Positions 30,801 to 42,400 of a DNA stretch of 64,000 bases are shown piece by piece. Position 1 is the first letter of the stretch. The number at the start of each line of letters is the position of its first letter. Position numbers and translations under genes: made by a program. Source of the stretch: Chloranthus sessilifolius (Eukaryota > Streptophyta > Magnoliopsida > Chloranthales > Chloranthaceae); assembly GCA_021018995.1 (NCBI GenBank), contig CM037590.1, forward strand, positions 106,393,097 through 106,457,096, in the 5' to 3' direction. A model generated the notes under the pieces. That model was given only the letters and a program-made list of their open reading frames with translations, had not been told where the DNA came from and searched no databases.

Positions 30801-32230
30801 CATTTCGTCTCCTAGTAGCCCACTGTCTCCCCTATCCGTTCCAGTAATTGAACATAGTTCTGATGGTATCCCTTTACATTTAGAGCATCCCATGATAACT
30901 CGCTCTAAGGTGGGTATTGTCAAAACCCACCTTACTGGTATCCCTCTACACCTAAAACCCTCAAATCTGTTCTAAAGGATCAGTGATGGGTATCAGCAAT
31001 GAAGGAGAAACTAGAAGTGCTTCACAAAAATGACACTTGAGAATTGGTTGGACGTACACCGGAGATGAACATCATAGGCTGCAAACGGATCTTCAAGGTC
31101 AAGCTACAATCTGATGGGTCTGTTACAGGGACGTGAACACTCTTGGGAAAGGAAGGAGATTGAGGGAAGTTGATTTGGTGTATACTTATACACTATATAC
31201 ATTTACTAGTATATATTATTAGGTATGGAGTACCTATATATTATAAATAGATATTTATTTATTTCTATTTTTCATCTTCTTCATAGTTTAACGACCATTA
31301 ATGGAGCAAGGAATAAGATATACATTTATTTTATTTTCAAAAAGAGAAACTGAATATTTTAAGATCGATCGAGGGGCACCCACCTGTTGGAGCGCATATG
31401 TGGTTGTCGGGACGATTCCAATCGATTTAGCGACGTAGCAGCCTACGCATCGATACAGCGACGCAGTTTAGATGGTGGGTCGGCGGGTTGCTATGTCAGA
31501 TGCGAGAATAAGAGGAAGAATGTGGCAATAAAGGTGGTAACGGGCTGCGTTCTTGGTGGCTGTTTTGATGGAGGCAGCAGGGAAGATGAGTTAACGGCCT
31601 GTGCGAGGTCTCCTCTGATGATGGGAGATGAGGGAGAGTAAGGTTTTTGATTTTCGTAGGATTGAGGAGGGTTAGCGAGACGGCAGGTTGGAGACTTTAC
31701 CCCGTGTGGATATATAGCAGTTGTGAGAAGGTGCGTTGGGCAGTCAATTGATAAATAGGGAAAGAATCCACAAGGGCTCTATCACTTTCCAAAGGTCCAT
31801 CGTTTTGGGAAACTTCAGCCCTTGATTGAAGATCACCTACTATTTTAGGGAGAGAAGGTGGGCAAGTTTCCTATGGTTGCTAAATTCATGGGATTCGGGT
31901 ACTAACTTGGGGACCCCATTCACATTCAAATTATTATTGGTTTATTTAGAGATAGTTGAACTATTTCACATGTTGAGCACATACACCAATCATGGGTACA
32001 GGTGCCCCAAGCACACACACCACAATCACTTAAGCTAGTGGTGCACCACTCATGTGCATACATATAGATACCAATTGTTATTATTATTACTTTTATTTAT
32101 TTATTTTATTTTAGAGAGGGCTCGATTGTGAAAGTTGGGTTGAATTAGAGTGTGAAGCCTTCACACGGAGTTTGGTGCTCCACTGCATCTCATGCCATCG
32201 ATTGGCCCTGCAGGGATCTGAGCCATAACA
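27827..32230 (-). mobile_element. Chromovirus F 5' LTR (4404 bp)
   Basis: Minus strand TGTTATGGCT (32230) to GGTCGTGACA (27827). Bases 29105-32230 match the left LTR; 27827-29104 has no counterpart on the left because that LTR is truncated. Such length fits the Del/Tekay lineage. It contains a (CT)n tract at 30654-30672 and the antisense copia fragment. Open frames inside (29964-30404, 31387-31641) differ in length from their left-LTR equivalents and are not treated as genes. The right edge joins a broken Athila LTR. Confidence 0.82.
30738..31150 (+). pseudogene. pol: Ty1/copia pol fragment in chromovirus LTR (right copy)
   Basis: Counterpart of 7735-8150: HPMITRSK near 30888, then AMKEKLEVLHKND and MNIIGCK.IFKVKL in another frame. 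About 18 bp are missing next to GIVK compared with the left copy. Both copies share the same ends, so the capture is older than the element's insertion. Confidence 0.8.
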
Positions 32231-33237
32231 GTTACAACCCTTGAATGCCTCAAGATGTGTGCCTTAAAATCCTTGCCTTGGAAAGTGTGCCCTAGCCTTA
32301 GGAAATTCTCAAAAGGTCCTTAAGTTAAAATTGAGAAGTGGAGAGCTTGTGCTTCGCGGGGCTGGTATCTGCTTTTAGCTTATTCACGCGGCTGCTTTGC
32401 CTTCGCGGAGTTGCCTTTGGCTGGTGGGAAGTGCTTGCTCATGAGTTAGCTCTTCATTTGATCGCACAGTTCGCTGGAGCTGTAATGTTATCGCAGAGAT
32501 GATCTGGAGCGCTAGGATCTCTCGCTTAGTTGAGCTTTAGAAGCTCTCTCTCACTAAGTACTCATACAGTTATGCTCCTGCGCTCGCATAGTCAATGGTA
32601 AGGCTTCAGAGTGTGTGAGATCTGTGCGAAGAGAATTCTAGGTGTCTCTCTCTTCCAGGGATACACAAGAACTCCGCGAGATGACATTTTGTTCAGTGTA
32701 CATATGGACTCGATATGTTCTTCTTGCGGCTGCTTTGAGGCTTGATTTTCGCGAGAGCTTCGCGACCACAAATTCTGGAGACTTTAACCTGTGAGATCTT
32801 GGCGAGGTCATTTCAGCTGTCCTTCTGACTGTGCAATGTATCTATGCGAGGGACTCTTCCACTGCATCTTTAGCTTCGCGAGGAAGCTCCTCAACTCTGT
32901 GAGGTCTATCTTTTACTACTTTGGTGCATTGCACTTGCTGCTGTCGTAGTCTCCTCCCTTCTCAGCTAACTTCATTCATCTACTAGACTTTGGTCAATGG
33001 TAATCAACAACAATGAGTCACCATGGTGAGCACTACTGAGGTGTTCCATTAGGCTTTGTCTCAGCTATCATCTTTGAGTGTATTCTCTCTTTTGGGCCAA
33101 AAAGTAAGGAGTTTGTATTAAGCTGCACATTTTATTGCTAACTATAAAACACACTTAACAAATGGTTATTAGTTTGCTTCAAGGTCCAACAAAGGCAAAG
33201 TTAAGAGGTGAAAAGTGATACTTTTCAGTGAATAACA
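32231..33237 (-). mobile_element. Athila A 3' LTR, truncated by chromovirus F
   Basis: Minus strand TGTTATTCACTGAAAAGT at 33237, directly after the PPT. It matches LTR B (45407) and LTR C (52494) through the first ~1 kb, including the CTCGCGAAG-word region (32340-32920). It stops at 32231, in the stretch equal to 53487 of LTR C, where chromovirus F abuts it. The TATA, R and U5 parts are missing. Confidence 0.85.
32340..32920 (-). repeat. GCGAAG-word cluster in Athila A U3
   Basis: Irregular CTCGCGAAG/TTCGCG words over ~580 bp, partly decayed to CACGAAG or TGTGAGG by CpG loss. Same position as in LTR B, C and E. Confidence 0.65.
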
Positions 33238-33252
33238 CACCCCCAAACCTAA
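33238..33252 (-). promoter_or_regulatory. Terminal polypurine tract, Athila A
   Basis: Minus strand TTAGGTTTGGGGGTG immediately before the LTR. Confidence 0.85.
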
Positions 33253-34890
33253 TCTTTGCTATTCCCTGAGCAAAGGAAAATTTAAAATAATTACTCTAAA
33301 AATTTAACTGCCATTTTCATAGGGAGCACGGATATATTTAGCATATGTACCATGCCTTTTAAACCCCTAAGTGATCCCTAGTGGAGGAGGGAAGTCTCTT
33401 GAGAGTTTTCAGTGAATATACCCACAAACTTCTCAATGAAACAGTTAACAAAGGTGCAACATTATCAAGTTAGCTGTCAAGAACAGAGCATCAGTTCACC
33501 TTTGATTCAATAAAAATGTGAGGAATTTGGACATGAAAAGCACGAACATTTAATCATCACAACCTCTACATGAGTGCACAACATTTTCAATTAGTTTACA
33601 ACAAGGGGGACAACACATGTATGTCAGCATTGAGCTCATCATTAATTCAAAAATCAGGTTATAGGCCATGCCCAATACATTCAACATCAGACCTAATGCT
33701 CACCAGGGCATACTCTCACAAGGGACCTTGAGGGTTTCATTTTATCTCAAGCTCAAGAGCAGTTATAGCCCCCAAATGGGTCTATAAGAGCATAGGCAAT
33801 GCACCTAAGTCCTAGTATCATTGGCATATCCTCACCATAGATTGGACAACTCCTTGTCTCTTCATGACAGCACATTCAACTTTGGATCACAAGGTCTTTA
33901 ACTGGGTTGTAATGTGGCTTATGAAGTGGGTTATAAAGAATGTAAGATTGAAAAAGGATTCAAAGTTGAGAAATCAGTAAGTGAAGGAGGTAATTCATGA
34001 CTTCACCCATTTTTAGTTCAGTACCTTTTCATTTTCTTTCAAAATTTTCAGACTTGAAGTGGCCAGCTTCTCCTCTTCATTTTGATTTTTCCAATGAACT
34101 TTTCCTCTTGACTCCTCTCTCACTCCTCTTCATTATTGTTTTTCTTTTTTTCTTGCATTTTTTTTCCATTTTTGTTTTTATTTTTGTGTTTGTGACATAC
34201 CACCTCTTTCCTCAGCTACTACACTGCTCAACTTTTTGTGTCTCTTCTCCATTCACCCAATGTTGACCCTATCTTGTCCATCTTCAGCTCCTTCTCCTTT
34301 ACCTTCTAAATTCTAAGAGTGAGGGTAAGTTTGAGTTAGGTCCACAGGTTTAGGCGCAAGTACTCAAGTGCATTTTGAAGAAAATTAGAAATTAAGGCTC
34401 AACAGGTGTGTGCACAAGGGCAGTTGATTAGGATTTGGTCTTTTTCAGCTCAAACTGTCCAAGAGAAGGCCTTGATCCTTTCCTAGGTTTCATGAGTGCT
34501 ATCAATTGTTTCAACTTGGAGGTGCCTAACTTTTAGTGAGGGCATTGCCTCAGCCAGCCCTTAGAGCTATAAGAATTGCCTTAGTCACTCCTCGAAGGAA
34601 GAAATTTTTTTTGTAGGCCCAACCTTCACTAGTTATGGTCTTCCATTGAACTTTTAAGTATGTCCTTACCTTTTTCTCTCTTTAATGATTCACTCAGTAC
34701 TGATACAAGTGAGTTTACTTGGTGTTCACATCATGAAAAAGTTAAAATTCATAAGCTTGTAATGCCTAATGGTCTGCAAAATTTTAAATTTCTTTAATTT
34801 TCATGATTCTTAGGTGAACATGGTTCTGTTTCTGTCTTAGTCATTGAATTTGCTGCACTTAGGTTAACTATTTTATTGGCAGAGCTTGTC
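33253..34890 (-). other. 3' non-coding tail of Athila A
   Basis: 1.6 kb between the two PPTs, co-linear with the tails of B, C and the tandem element. A plus-strand open frame at 33997-34266 is a by-product of a pyrimidine-rich stretch (antisense purine-rich in B and C) and is not a gene. Confidence 0.65.
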
Positions 34891-34910
34891 ACACCCCCAA
34901 ACCTATGAGG
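34891..34910 (-). promoter_or_regulatory. Internal polypurine tract, Athila A
   Basis: Minus strand CCTCATAGGTTTGGGGGTGT, with the preceding GAGGACACTGCTC also shared with B, C and the tandem copies. It lies 1.65 kb from the LTR. Confidence 0.6.
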
Positions 34911-35246
34911 AGCAGTGTCCTCACTGATTCAAAGGTGAGATGTGCAGCAGGCAAAAAATATAGAAATTAACTACCAAAAACTACAAGAGAGAAAAGCAAA
35001 GCACATAATAAATAACAAAAAAAATAAACACACATAAAAAACAAAAAGTGACAGATTGTCGGGAAAAGACATTTTATTATAGATACAAAAGCAAACAGAT
35101 TACAAAAAAAATAGAAAATTATAAACCTAAGAACAATCTAAGAAGAACATCCCGTTAAACAAAATAGTTCTTCCTCTTGGCTCAGGGATATCCTCAACTT
35201 GCTATGGAAGAGGAACTATGAGCCAGGAGGAGGGGGAAGACGAGGA
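34911..35246 (-). other. Non-coding spacer, Athila A
   Basis: A-rich on the plus strand. It contains the equivalents of the post-ORF sequence seen at 43654-44030 in B. No feature recognised. Confidence 0.4.
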
Positions 35247-35495
35247 TCATGGAGATGGGTGTTGAGCACGTGGTGGGGGGTTTAAAGAAGATGGTGGGGG
35301 AGATGCAGGTGGTTTTGTTTTTTGCTTCTTCTTCTTTCTCTTCTCCTTTTTCTTCTCCTCCTTGGCCAGGATTCTTTGCACCTCCTCGTACTCATCCCAG
35401 AGGAATTATAATGGGTCAGGATCCTTAGGTGGTGGCGGGTCCAACCACATCGGGTAGAATTTGTTTGGCTGATTGGTGGGTTTGCCATCCACCAT
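35247..35495 (-). pseudogene. Conserved small post-integrase ORF, Athila A copy (~82 aa)
   Basis: Starts MVDGKPTNQ, then MWLDPPPPKDPDPL, a stop at 35406-35408, then FLWDEYEEVQRILAKEEKKK, a Lys/Arg-rich stretch and a Pro/Ser-rich end with stop at 35247. Orthologous frames are at 43411 (B) and 62120 (C). The internal stop is TAA where copy C has CAA. The start is preceded by a TTTAAATATA box 66 bp upstream. It lies in the place where Athila elements can carry an env-like ORF, but it has no signal peptide or membrane segment. Family unknown. Confidence 0.6.
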
Positions 35496-35560
35496 AGTTA
35501 AGAGTAGGGAGGGACTTCTAAGTGTAGAGGAGAATGAATGGGATGAGGACGAACTACCCT

Positions 35561-35570
35561 TATATTTAAA
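35561..35570 (-). promoter_or_regulatory. TATA-like box before small ORF, Athila A
   Basis: Minus strand TTTAAATATA, flanked by GTAC and AGGGTAGTT, which are also found in B and C. Confidence 0.5.
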
Positions 35571-35764
35571 GTACTTGGGCGGTGGAAGATGAATAGGCAT
35601 ATTAAATCTCCCCTCCTTCTAAGCTCAAATGCCATAAAGAAATTAAAGGAAGGTAGTTGGCAATGAATTGTGATTATTATCGGGAATGGTAATTCGCACA
35701 AATCTTTATGGGGAATGAATTCATATAGTAAACGTTGGTCTATTTTTGGCAATTGGATTTAAGG

Positions 35765-36110
35765 CAATCTCGTGTTTCGCGCAATCTCCCACAGGTGTTC
35801 GCGAAGTAGAGTTCTCGCGCAGAACACATGTATATTAATAAGAAGGAAAATTGCACAAAAGAACATAGCTCCGCCAGTTCAGAATCAGAACTGTGTATGC
35901 CTCGCGAAGTTACTTCGCGGAGTAGACGTTGGGACCGAGCGCGCGAAGCAGTTACTCATTTCTCGCGCGGCCTAACTGGTGATCTCTGCGAAGAAGAATA
36001 AATTGGAGTTTCAGAGGTCGCGTGCCATAGAATTTGTTGAATGCTGCTTTTCGTGCCTTCATGACTTTGCGAGAAAGCTTTGAAATGGCTCGCGCTTAAG
36101 AAAATAAGGC
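35765..36110 (-). repeat. GCGAAG-word cluster after integrase, Athila A
   Basis: Words TTCGCGAAG, CTCGCGCAG, CTTCGCGGAG and others over ~350 bp, upstream (minus sense) of the TATA-like box. It resembles the U3 clusters and corresponds to 42740-43095 (B) and 61430-61800 (C). Confidence 0.6.
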
Positions 36111-36539
36111 TATTTAACCGAGAGAGACCAACACTCAATCTCTTTGCGCCATTTGTGCTTAGGCCTGTGCATGCACAATGTCGTGCACCCATTTAGTAGC
36201 CATCAGCATCAACCCTTCACATGTATCCCTTTTCTAAATGATAATAACCTCCCTAATACTAGCACATGCATAACAAAAATTCCAAATGATAAAGCACCTT
36301 GATGAAAATAGATTCTAAACAATTGTAGTGCTAGTACTTCACTCACACAGCAGTAACAATCATATATCTCCCATGTTAATGACAAGAATGAACGAAAACT
36401 CAAAATAGAATAAATAAAGCATATGAAAACAAACAAACTTCCCTAATAAAAAACATTAAATGACAGGTTCCTAATCAAGCAAAAACATACAACAATGTTT
36501 AAACAGATATGGCACATATAATACAAAGTTGTGGATCAC

Positions 36540-37720
36540 TGAGCAGTGGGAGCTTCATGTAGGTGAATGGTCAAAGGAAGCTCCACTGGTTGTTCTACAC
36601 AAATCTTGAGCCTCTAACCATTTACTTTCATGATCTGCCCTGGCTTTGGATCCAAGATCTCCATAGCACCACATGGGGAGGCTTTGATGACAATGTAAGG
36701 TCCATCCCATCTGGATTTTAGCTTCCCTAGAAAGAATTTAAGTCTGGAGTTAAAAAGCCAAACCTTGGTGCCAGCAATGAAGTCCTTCCTTAACAACTTC
36801 TTGTCAAAGAATGCTTTTGATCTCTCCTTGTACATTCTAGCATTTTCATAGGCTTCTAGCCTCATTTCATCTAGTTCTGCCTTTTGCAACTTCCTGTGAG
36901 AACCAGTAGAAGTTAGATCTACATTCATTGCTTTGATAGCCCAATAGGCTCTGTGCTCTAACTCCACAGGTAGGTGGCAGGCCTTGCCATACACCAGCCT
37001 AATTGGGGACATGCCAATAGGAGTCTTATAGGTAGTCCTATAAGCCCACAAAGCATCATTCAACTTTGGTGTCAAATCCTTCCTATCAGTCCTCACAGTT
37101 TTCTCTAAAATATACTTAATCTCCCTATTAAAAATTTCAACTTGCCCACTGGTCTTTGGGTGATAGGGAGTTGCAATTCTATGTGTAACAGAATACCTTT
37201 TTAGCAGGTTCTCAAAAGATTTATTACAGAAGTGGCTCCTCCCATCACTGATAATAGTTCGGGGGATACCAAATCGTGAGAAGATATTGTCCTTCAAGAA
37301 TTTAAGGACAACTGTGTGGTCATTGGTCTTTATCACAATGGCTTCTACCCATTTGGACACAAGTATGAAATTAAATCCCATAGAGGAAGGAAAGGGGCCC
37401 ATAAAATCAATGCCCCAGATGTCAAAAAGTTCTACAATTAGGATGGGCTATAATGGCATGGAATCTCTCTTCGAAATGCCTCCCATCCTTTGACATCTCT
37501 CACAAGCCTTGCAATACAAGTTTGCATCTCTGAACAAAGAAGGCCAATACAAACTACATTTGAGCACTTTTGCTGTAGTCTTTTTGCCACTGAAATGACC
37601 TCCACAGGCTTGCTTATGGCACATTAAAAGAATGTCGTGGAAGTCATTTTCAGGCACACATCTCCTAATGACCTGGTCTGCACAATGCTTGTAAAGGTAT
37701 GAATCCTCCCACAAAAATTT
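36540..37720 (-). pseudogene. pol: Integrase, Athila A
   Basis: N-terminal zinc region at 37480-37690 (H..H in CHKQACGGHFSG, CKACERC), followed after a stop at ~37446 by the core. IISDGRSHF holds the second Asp (usually followed by Arg-Gly) and GQVEIFNRE the Glu. Five residues present in copy C between FILV and SKWVE are deleted. Then come [37 protein letters not shown] and a C-terminal [20 protein letters not shown] block. No chromodomain, as expected for Athila. It ends near 36602 with weakly coding sequence to ~36540. Confidence 0.88.
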
Positions 37721-37810
37721 TCTAACCTAAGAGAAGAAAAGGTCTTTGTCCACTTTAGACCAGTGTGGAGGTATTTTACTAGCAGCAAGAAAATTGATAA
37801 TATGTGCAAA

Positions 37811-39355
37811 CTAGGGCACACTAGACTGCACAGCAAAAAGCTGCTCATCGGGGAACAACTCATTAACAGGTGTTACTACACATTCTTCCAAGATAATCCT
37901 AGAGAGGTGGTTAGCCACCACATTCTCAACTCCCTTCTTATCTTTGATCTCAAGATTAAACTCTTGTAAGCGGAGAATCCATCTGATCAACCTAGGCTTT
38001 GCATTCTTCTTAGCCAATAGGTATTTTAAGGTTGAGTGATCTGTAAAAACTATAATCTTAGACTCCAACAAGTAGGCTCTAAACTTGTCCATAGCAAACA
38101 CTACTGCAAGTAGCTCCTTCTCAGTTGTAGTGTAGTTTAGCTGAGCTTCAGCTAGTGTTCTGCTGGCATAATAGATCACTACAGGCAGCTTATCTTTCAT
38201 CTGTCCTAAGACAGCACCTATGGCTAAGTCTGATGCATAACACATCAGCTCAAATGAGAGTGAGTAATCTGGGGCCTGAATTACAGGGGCAGTTATGAGG
38301 CACTTTTTCAAAGCCTCAAAGGCCTCAAGGCATTTAGCAGAAAATAAAAATGACACATCTTGGCAAAGCAGGTGACACAATGGTTTGACAATCTTGCTGA
38401 AGTCCTTGAAGAACCTCCTGTAAAATCCAGCATGTCCGAGAAATGATCTAATTTGCTTGACAATCCTTGGTGGGGGTAGATGTGAAATCAAATCTATTTT
38501 ACCCTTGTCCACCTCAATTCCTTTGTGAGAGACCACATGGCCTAATACAATACCTTGGGTCACCATGAAGTGACTCTTTTCCCAGCTTAGGACCAAGTGG
38601 GTCTCCTCACATCTTTGCAATACTTTTTCAAGGTGGACTAGACACTGGCTAAAGCTATCTCCAAACACAAAGAAATCATCCATGAAGATTTCTAGAAATT
38701 TTTCGATCATATAAAAAAAAATTGCATATATGCACCTCTGAAAAGTGGTTAGGGCATTGCACTGTCCAAAAAGCATCCTTCTGTAAGCAAAGGTGCCAAA
38801 GGGATATATGAAAGTAGGTTTCTCCTGGTCTTGAGGATCCACAGGGATTTGATTATACCCTGAGTATCCATCAAGAAAATAATAGTATGCCTTCCCAGCC
38901 AACTTCTCTAGGATTTGGTGAATAAAAGGGAGAGGGAAGTGGTCCTTTCTGGTTTTGGAGTTGAGTTTCTTATAATCAATGCACACTCTCCAGCCAGTGG
39001 TCTCTCTGGCTGGAATCAACTCCCTAGAATCGAAAGTAACAACTGTAATGCCTGACTTTTTAGGTACCACCTGGATAGGTGACACCCATTCGGAATCTAA
39101 AATGGGGTAAATCACCCCTGCATCCAACAATTTTACTATTTTCTTAAGGACTACCTCCTGCATATGAGGGTTTAGCTTCCTCTGCATCTCCCTTGAGGGT
39201 TTTGCACCCTCATCTAGGTGAATCCTGTGCATGCACACTGAGGCAACAATGCCTCCAAGGTCAGCTATTGTCCACCCAATTACTTTCTTATGCTTCTTAA
39301 GGACATTTAGTAATTCCTCCTCCTGCTCACTAGTGAGAGAGGAGAAGATAATCAC
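37811..39355 (-). pseudogene. pol: Reverse transcriptase-RNase H, Athila A (514-codon open frame)
   Basis: Longest intact frame in the window. RT spans residues ~50-300: [12 protein letters not shown] (89-100), VCIDYKKLN (124-132), DGYSGYNQI (162-170), catalytic FMDDF (224-228, the FMDDF form of the YxDD box), [13 protein letters not shown]. RNase H follows (365-500). Its first Asp is Tyr (MCYASD, residue 373) and its last is Asn (VVANHLSR), while TDHSTLKYL is kept. RT could fold but RNase H is inactive. Upstream, TAA at 39371 separates it from the protease linker; copy C has CAA there. Confidence 0.9.
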
Positions 39356-39370
39356 AGGAAGCTTATTATC

Positions 39371-40042
39371 TTACCCCAAGAAGGCATATTTTAATGTGGC
39401 TGGGAGCTGCTTCAGCTCCAGCTCAGGGGGATATTCCATTGAAGGCAACAGAGGTGCCTTAGTGGCTTGAGGAAGGGGCAACAATATATGCTGCACTAAG
39501 CCCACAAAAGACTCATGGTTTGTGTTGTCTTCTGTCATGAGAATTTGGGCCTCCCTCTCAAACATACTCCAAACACTTACTAGGCTTTCAGTCAGGTTAT
39601 CTCAATCCAGCAGATTGGATAATTCTTCTTCTACCAGGCCATCTAGTACATCTACTACACAGCAGTCCTCAATGTCAATCTAAGGCACTGTAGCAGCATG
39701 GTACACATATAAATGGGCCTTCATGTTCCCATAGGTAACCTCCATTACCCCTGACCTGTATTGTATGCAAGCATTTGCAGTAGCCAAGAATGGTTTGTCA
39801 AGGATAACAGGAATTGGGGTTTTGCTTTTACAAGGGTCCATGTCTAAAATAAGAAAATCAGCTGGATAATCAAATTTGTGCACCCTAACTAAGACAACCT
39901 CTACCACACCCACAAGTCTCCTCTTAGACTTGTCAGTCAATTAGAGCACAATTGATGTAGGTTTAAGCTTCCCCAAACCTAGCTCCTCATACACTGAATA
40001 AAAGAGTAAGTTTACATTGGCCCCTAAATCCAAGAGGGCTTT
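39371..40042 (-). pseudogene. pol: Protease and linker, Athila A
   Basis: Protease motif (LLDLGA-type) near 40025-40045 and the downstream DPCKSKTPIPVILDKPFLATA block (39775-39845). The usual Gly-Arg before PFL is changed to Asp-Lys. Stops at about 39941 and 39678 break it. The linker contains PPELELKQLPATLKYAFLG (39375-39435), an Athila signature just before RT. Confidence 0.82.
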
Positions 40043-41348
40043 TCTAATGGTGTGGTTTTTGATTATGCAGGGGATAGTAGGTACCCTTGGTCTTGTAATT
40101 TTTTAGGTGTGACGATGGACAAAACTGACTCAACATGCTTAACAGTAAAAACTCTTTTAGACAATTGCACCCTAGCTTTCCTCTTTTGAGTGTAGAGGTC
40201 CTTTAAAAATTTAGCATAGGCAAGGGCTTGCTTTATGGCATCAAGCAGGGGCAAGTTGATCCGAACATGCTTGAAAGTCTCCAGCATTCTCTCCATCTGA
40301 GCATTCCCTTTATCAAGAGGGAATGGCCAGCTAAAGCTTGAGGAAATGGTAGCTGTGGCACTGCTGGTGCCACTGCTGCATGCCTACTACCATCATGGTC
40401 ATATTTTTTTCTTTTTCTTTTATCTTCAATTATTTCTTTATGTTGGGGCTCAGCATCAACCCCATTATTTTGCCCTAGCTGATCCACAGTAGGGGGCACA
40501 AGCCTCGGCTCCTTAACACTAACAATTCTTTCATTTTCAATTTCATTTTCTGTGACCTCCTCCTGTTCACTGCCCACTAAATTGTCAACCACCCTGCCAC
40601 TCCTAAGGATAGTTATGGCATCATCATCCTCATGGGTAAAGGGTGTTTCTCCAAGCAAGAGCTGCCCTTTTGAATTGGCTAGGGGCTGACTAGGCAATTT
40701 TCCTTCCTCCCTCATGTTAAGAGCATTACAAATATGTTCCATCTGGTCCTTAATCTTCTTGATGCTCTGTCCATGAGAATTGACAGTTTGCACCAAGCTC
40801 CCAAAGTTATGCATTGAAGCCAACATCTGCTCTTCAAATGAAGAGGATCTGAGCTATTGTGAGGGTAGGACCAATTGGTTAGACTATGGGGCAGGTAACA
40901 TAAAATTTTCCATTGGTGGGTAGCTTTGATTAAACTGGTGCTGGGGTCTGTAGGGAGCTACCATTTATTGCTATTGGGATTGATGATATGAGTCTTGTCT
41001 CTACCTCAGATTTGAGTGGTTCCTCCAAAAATACCCAGTAGGCTGCTGCCCAAGAGTTTGAGCGGCATTGGCATGCTCCAAAACAAAATCCAAAAACTAG
41101 TTGGCAGATGGACAATTATGAATAAAATGTATGGGGAATTGGCATAACAGACATGCTTCCTCCACCTGTGCAACCATCTGAGGTTGCATCACATTCATCA
41201 ATTTATCAAACTTCAAGCTCAGGTTGTCCACATTCCTCTCTAGATCACCTTGCACCTTCACTTCATATATTCCACCTCTAAGGGTGGCCTCTTTCACCAT
41301 TTTAGCTAGAATCTGACTGTCATTGCATGACAGAGACTTCTGTTGCAT
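40043..41348 (-). pseudogene. gag: gag C-terminal part, Athila A
   Basis: Segments in order: coiled NLSLKFDKLMNVMQPQM, knuckle-like CLLCQFPIHFIHNC (about 41115-41160), Gln-rich, AITILRSGRVVDN (near 40600), Lys-rich, and LLDAIKQALAYAKFLKDLYTQKR (40200-40260). The last is a strong Athila hallmark before protease. At least three frame breaks and stops occur (41096, 40828-40940, ~40290). Confidence 0.82.
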
Positions 41349-42082
41349 AGATTTTCCCCTATTATGTCAAACAACTCTCATGCTTCCTCAGCTGTCTTGT
41401 GGAGGTTGCTACCACCACAAGAACCATCCACCATATCTCTGCTCTTGGCATTAATTCCTTGTTAAAATACTTGAACAAGCTGCCACATTGGGATTTGGTG
41501 GTAGGAGCATTATTTCAACATCTCCTAGAATCTTTCTCAAGCTTCATTAAAACTCTCAGTTGAGGACTGAGTGAATGATAAAATATTTGTCCTCATCTGG
41601 CTTGCGTTCATGGGGATATTTTTTGCCAGGAACTTGGTTTGAAGGTCACTCCATGACTGTATATTGTTGGCTGGGAGCTTTGATAGCCATGTGCTAGCTT
41701 TGTCCTTTAATGAGAAAGGAAAAAACCTTAATTTAGTGGCCTCAGGTCCCAAGTCAGCAATGTTGAAGGTAGTGCAAATTGCTAAAAATTGGTTGATATG
41801 CTTGTAGGGATCTTCTTTACTCAGACCATGAAATGAAGGCAGCATACTAATGGTGGAGGATTTAATTTAATAGTTCCTCTCAACAGAGAGAAACTGAATG
41901 CAGAAGGGAGAGGTGTACTCCCCAGGTGCATTGTATTCCTTCAATGTCCTCAGCCTCTCAGCCATAGTAGCTGGTTCAGTCTCAATAGTAGGGCCCTGTG
42001 TGGTGTGCCTAGGTCTAAGGATCCTTCTAACCTCTAGATTTGGAGGTTCCAACTCAGAGTTTAAGGACCTTCGACCATGCAT
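41349..42082 (-). pseudogene. gag: gag N-terminal part, Athila A
   Basis: Begins MHGRRSLNSE at 42082. The RPRHTTQGP and YNAPGEYTSPFCIQ segments precede a stop, followed by MLPSFHGLSKEDPYKHINQF, LGPEATKLRFFPFSLKDKA and SWSDLQTKFLAK, the gag capsid-like domain (41537-41845). Numerous stops follow to 41349. Confidence 0.85.
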
Positions 42083-42400
42083 AAACTCACACCCACAGTA
42101 AGTACAGAAAATACTCACAAGCACATACAAAAAATCTCAAATAAAAATTAACAACTACACAATTTACACTAAACAAATAACAGGGAATTAAACATAAATG
42201 GACTGAGATTTAGGGGGAAGGAAGTGCAAACAGAGCTAGCTACACTTCAGCTGCAACTTTAGCTTTTTCCTTCTTCTGCCATCCATTTATGCAAACTTCC
42301 ACAAAGAATCTGTAGTACTTTTTATTCTAAATTAGGCACAACTACAAAGAATTGGTTAGTCTAAATTATACAACTCAGGTCTACTAAAAAGATCAATATC
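42083..42400 (-). other. 5' leader of Athila A, PBS and 5' LTR missing
   Basis: Aligns with the leader of Athila C (55165-55485) up to the text AATATTGATCTTTTTAGTAGACC, which in C starts 15 bases inside the PBS. The PBS itself is replaced, so the break is at about 42400. Confidence 0.7.

Larger units (their letters stand above)
6107..32230 (-). mobile_element. Chromovirus F (Tekay/Del-like), complete span including nested insertion
   Basis: Minus-strand Ty3/gypsy element. Right (5') LTR 27827-32230, iMet-type PBS 27811-27824, gag 26590-27736, protease, RT, RNase H, integrase with C-terminal chromodomain to 9283, PPT 9235-9256, left (3') LTR 9234 to 6107. Bases 11827-25518 are a later insertion in RT. 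Without it the element would have about 4.9 kb of internal DNA. The left LTR lacks its last ~1.28 kb, so the element's own target duplication cannot be checked; the right flank starts GTTAC in a truncated Athila LTR. Coding regions carry many stops and changed catalytic residues. Confidence 0.85.

Noticed and set aside
31387-31641. 84-aa open frame, also partly at 8387
   Set aside because: Different reading after a few codons between the two LTRs; no protein-level conservation.
33997-34266. Plus-strand Phe/Leu-rich open frame that looks like a membrane or env protein
   Set aside because: It is antisense to Athila A in a pyrimidine-rich tail; the equivalent tail in B and C (opposite sense) is purine-rich non-coding DNA and the frame is not conserved.
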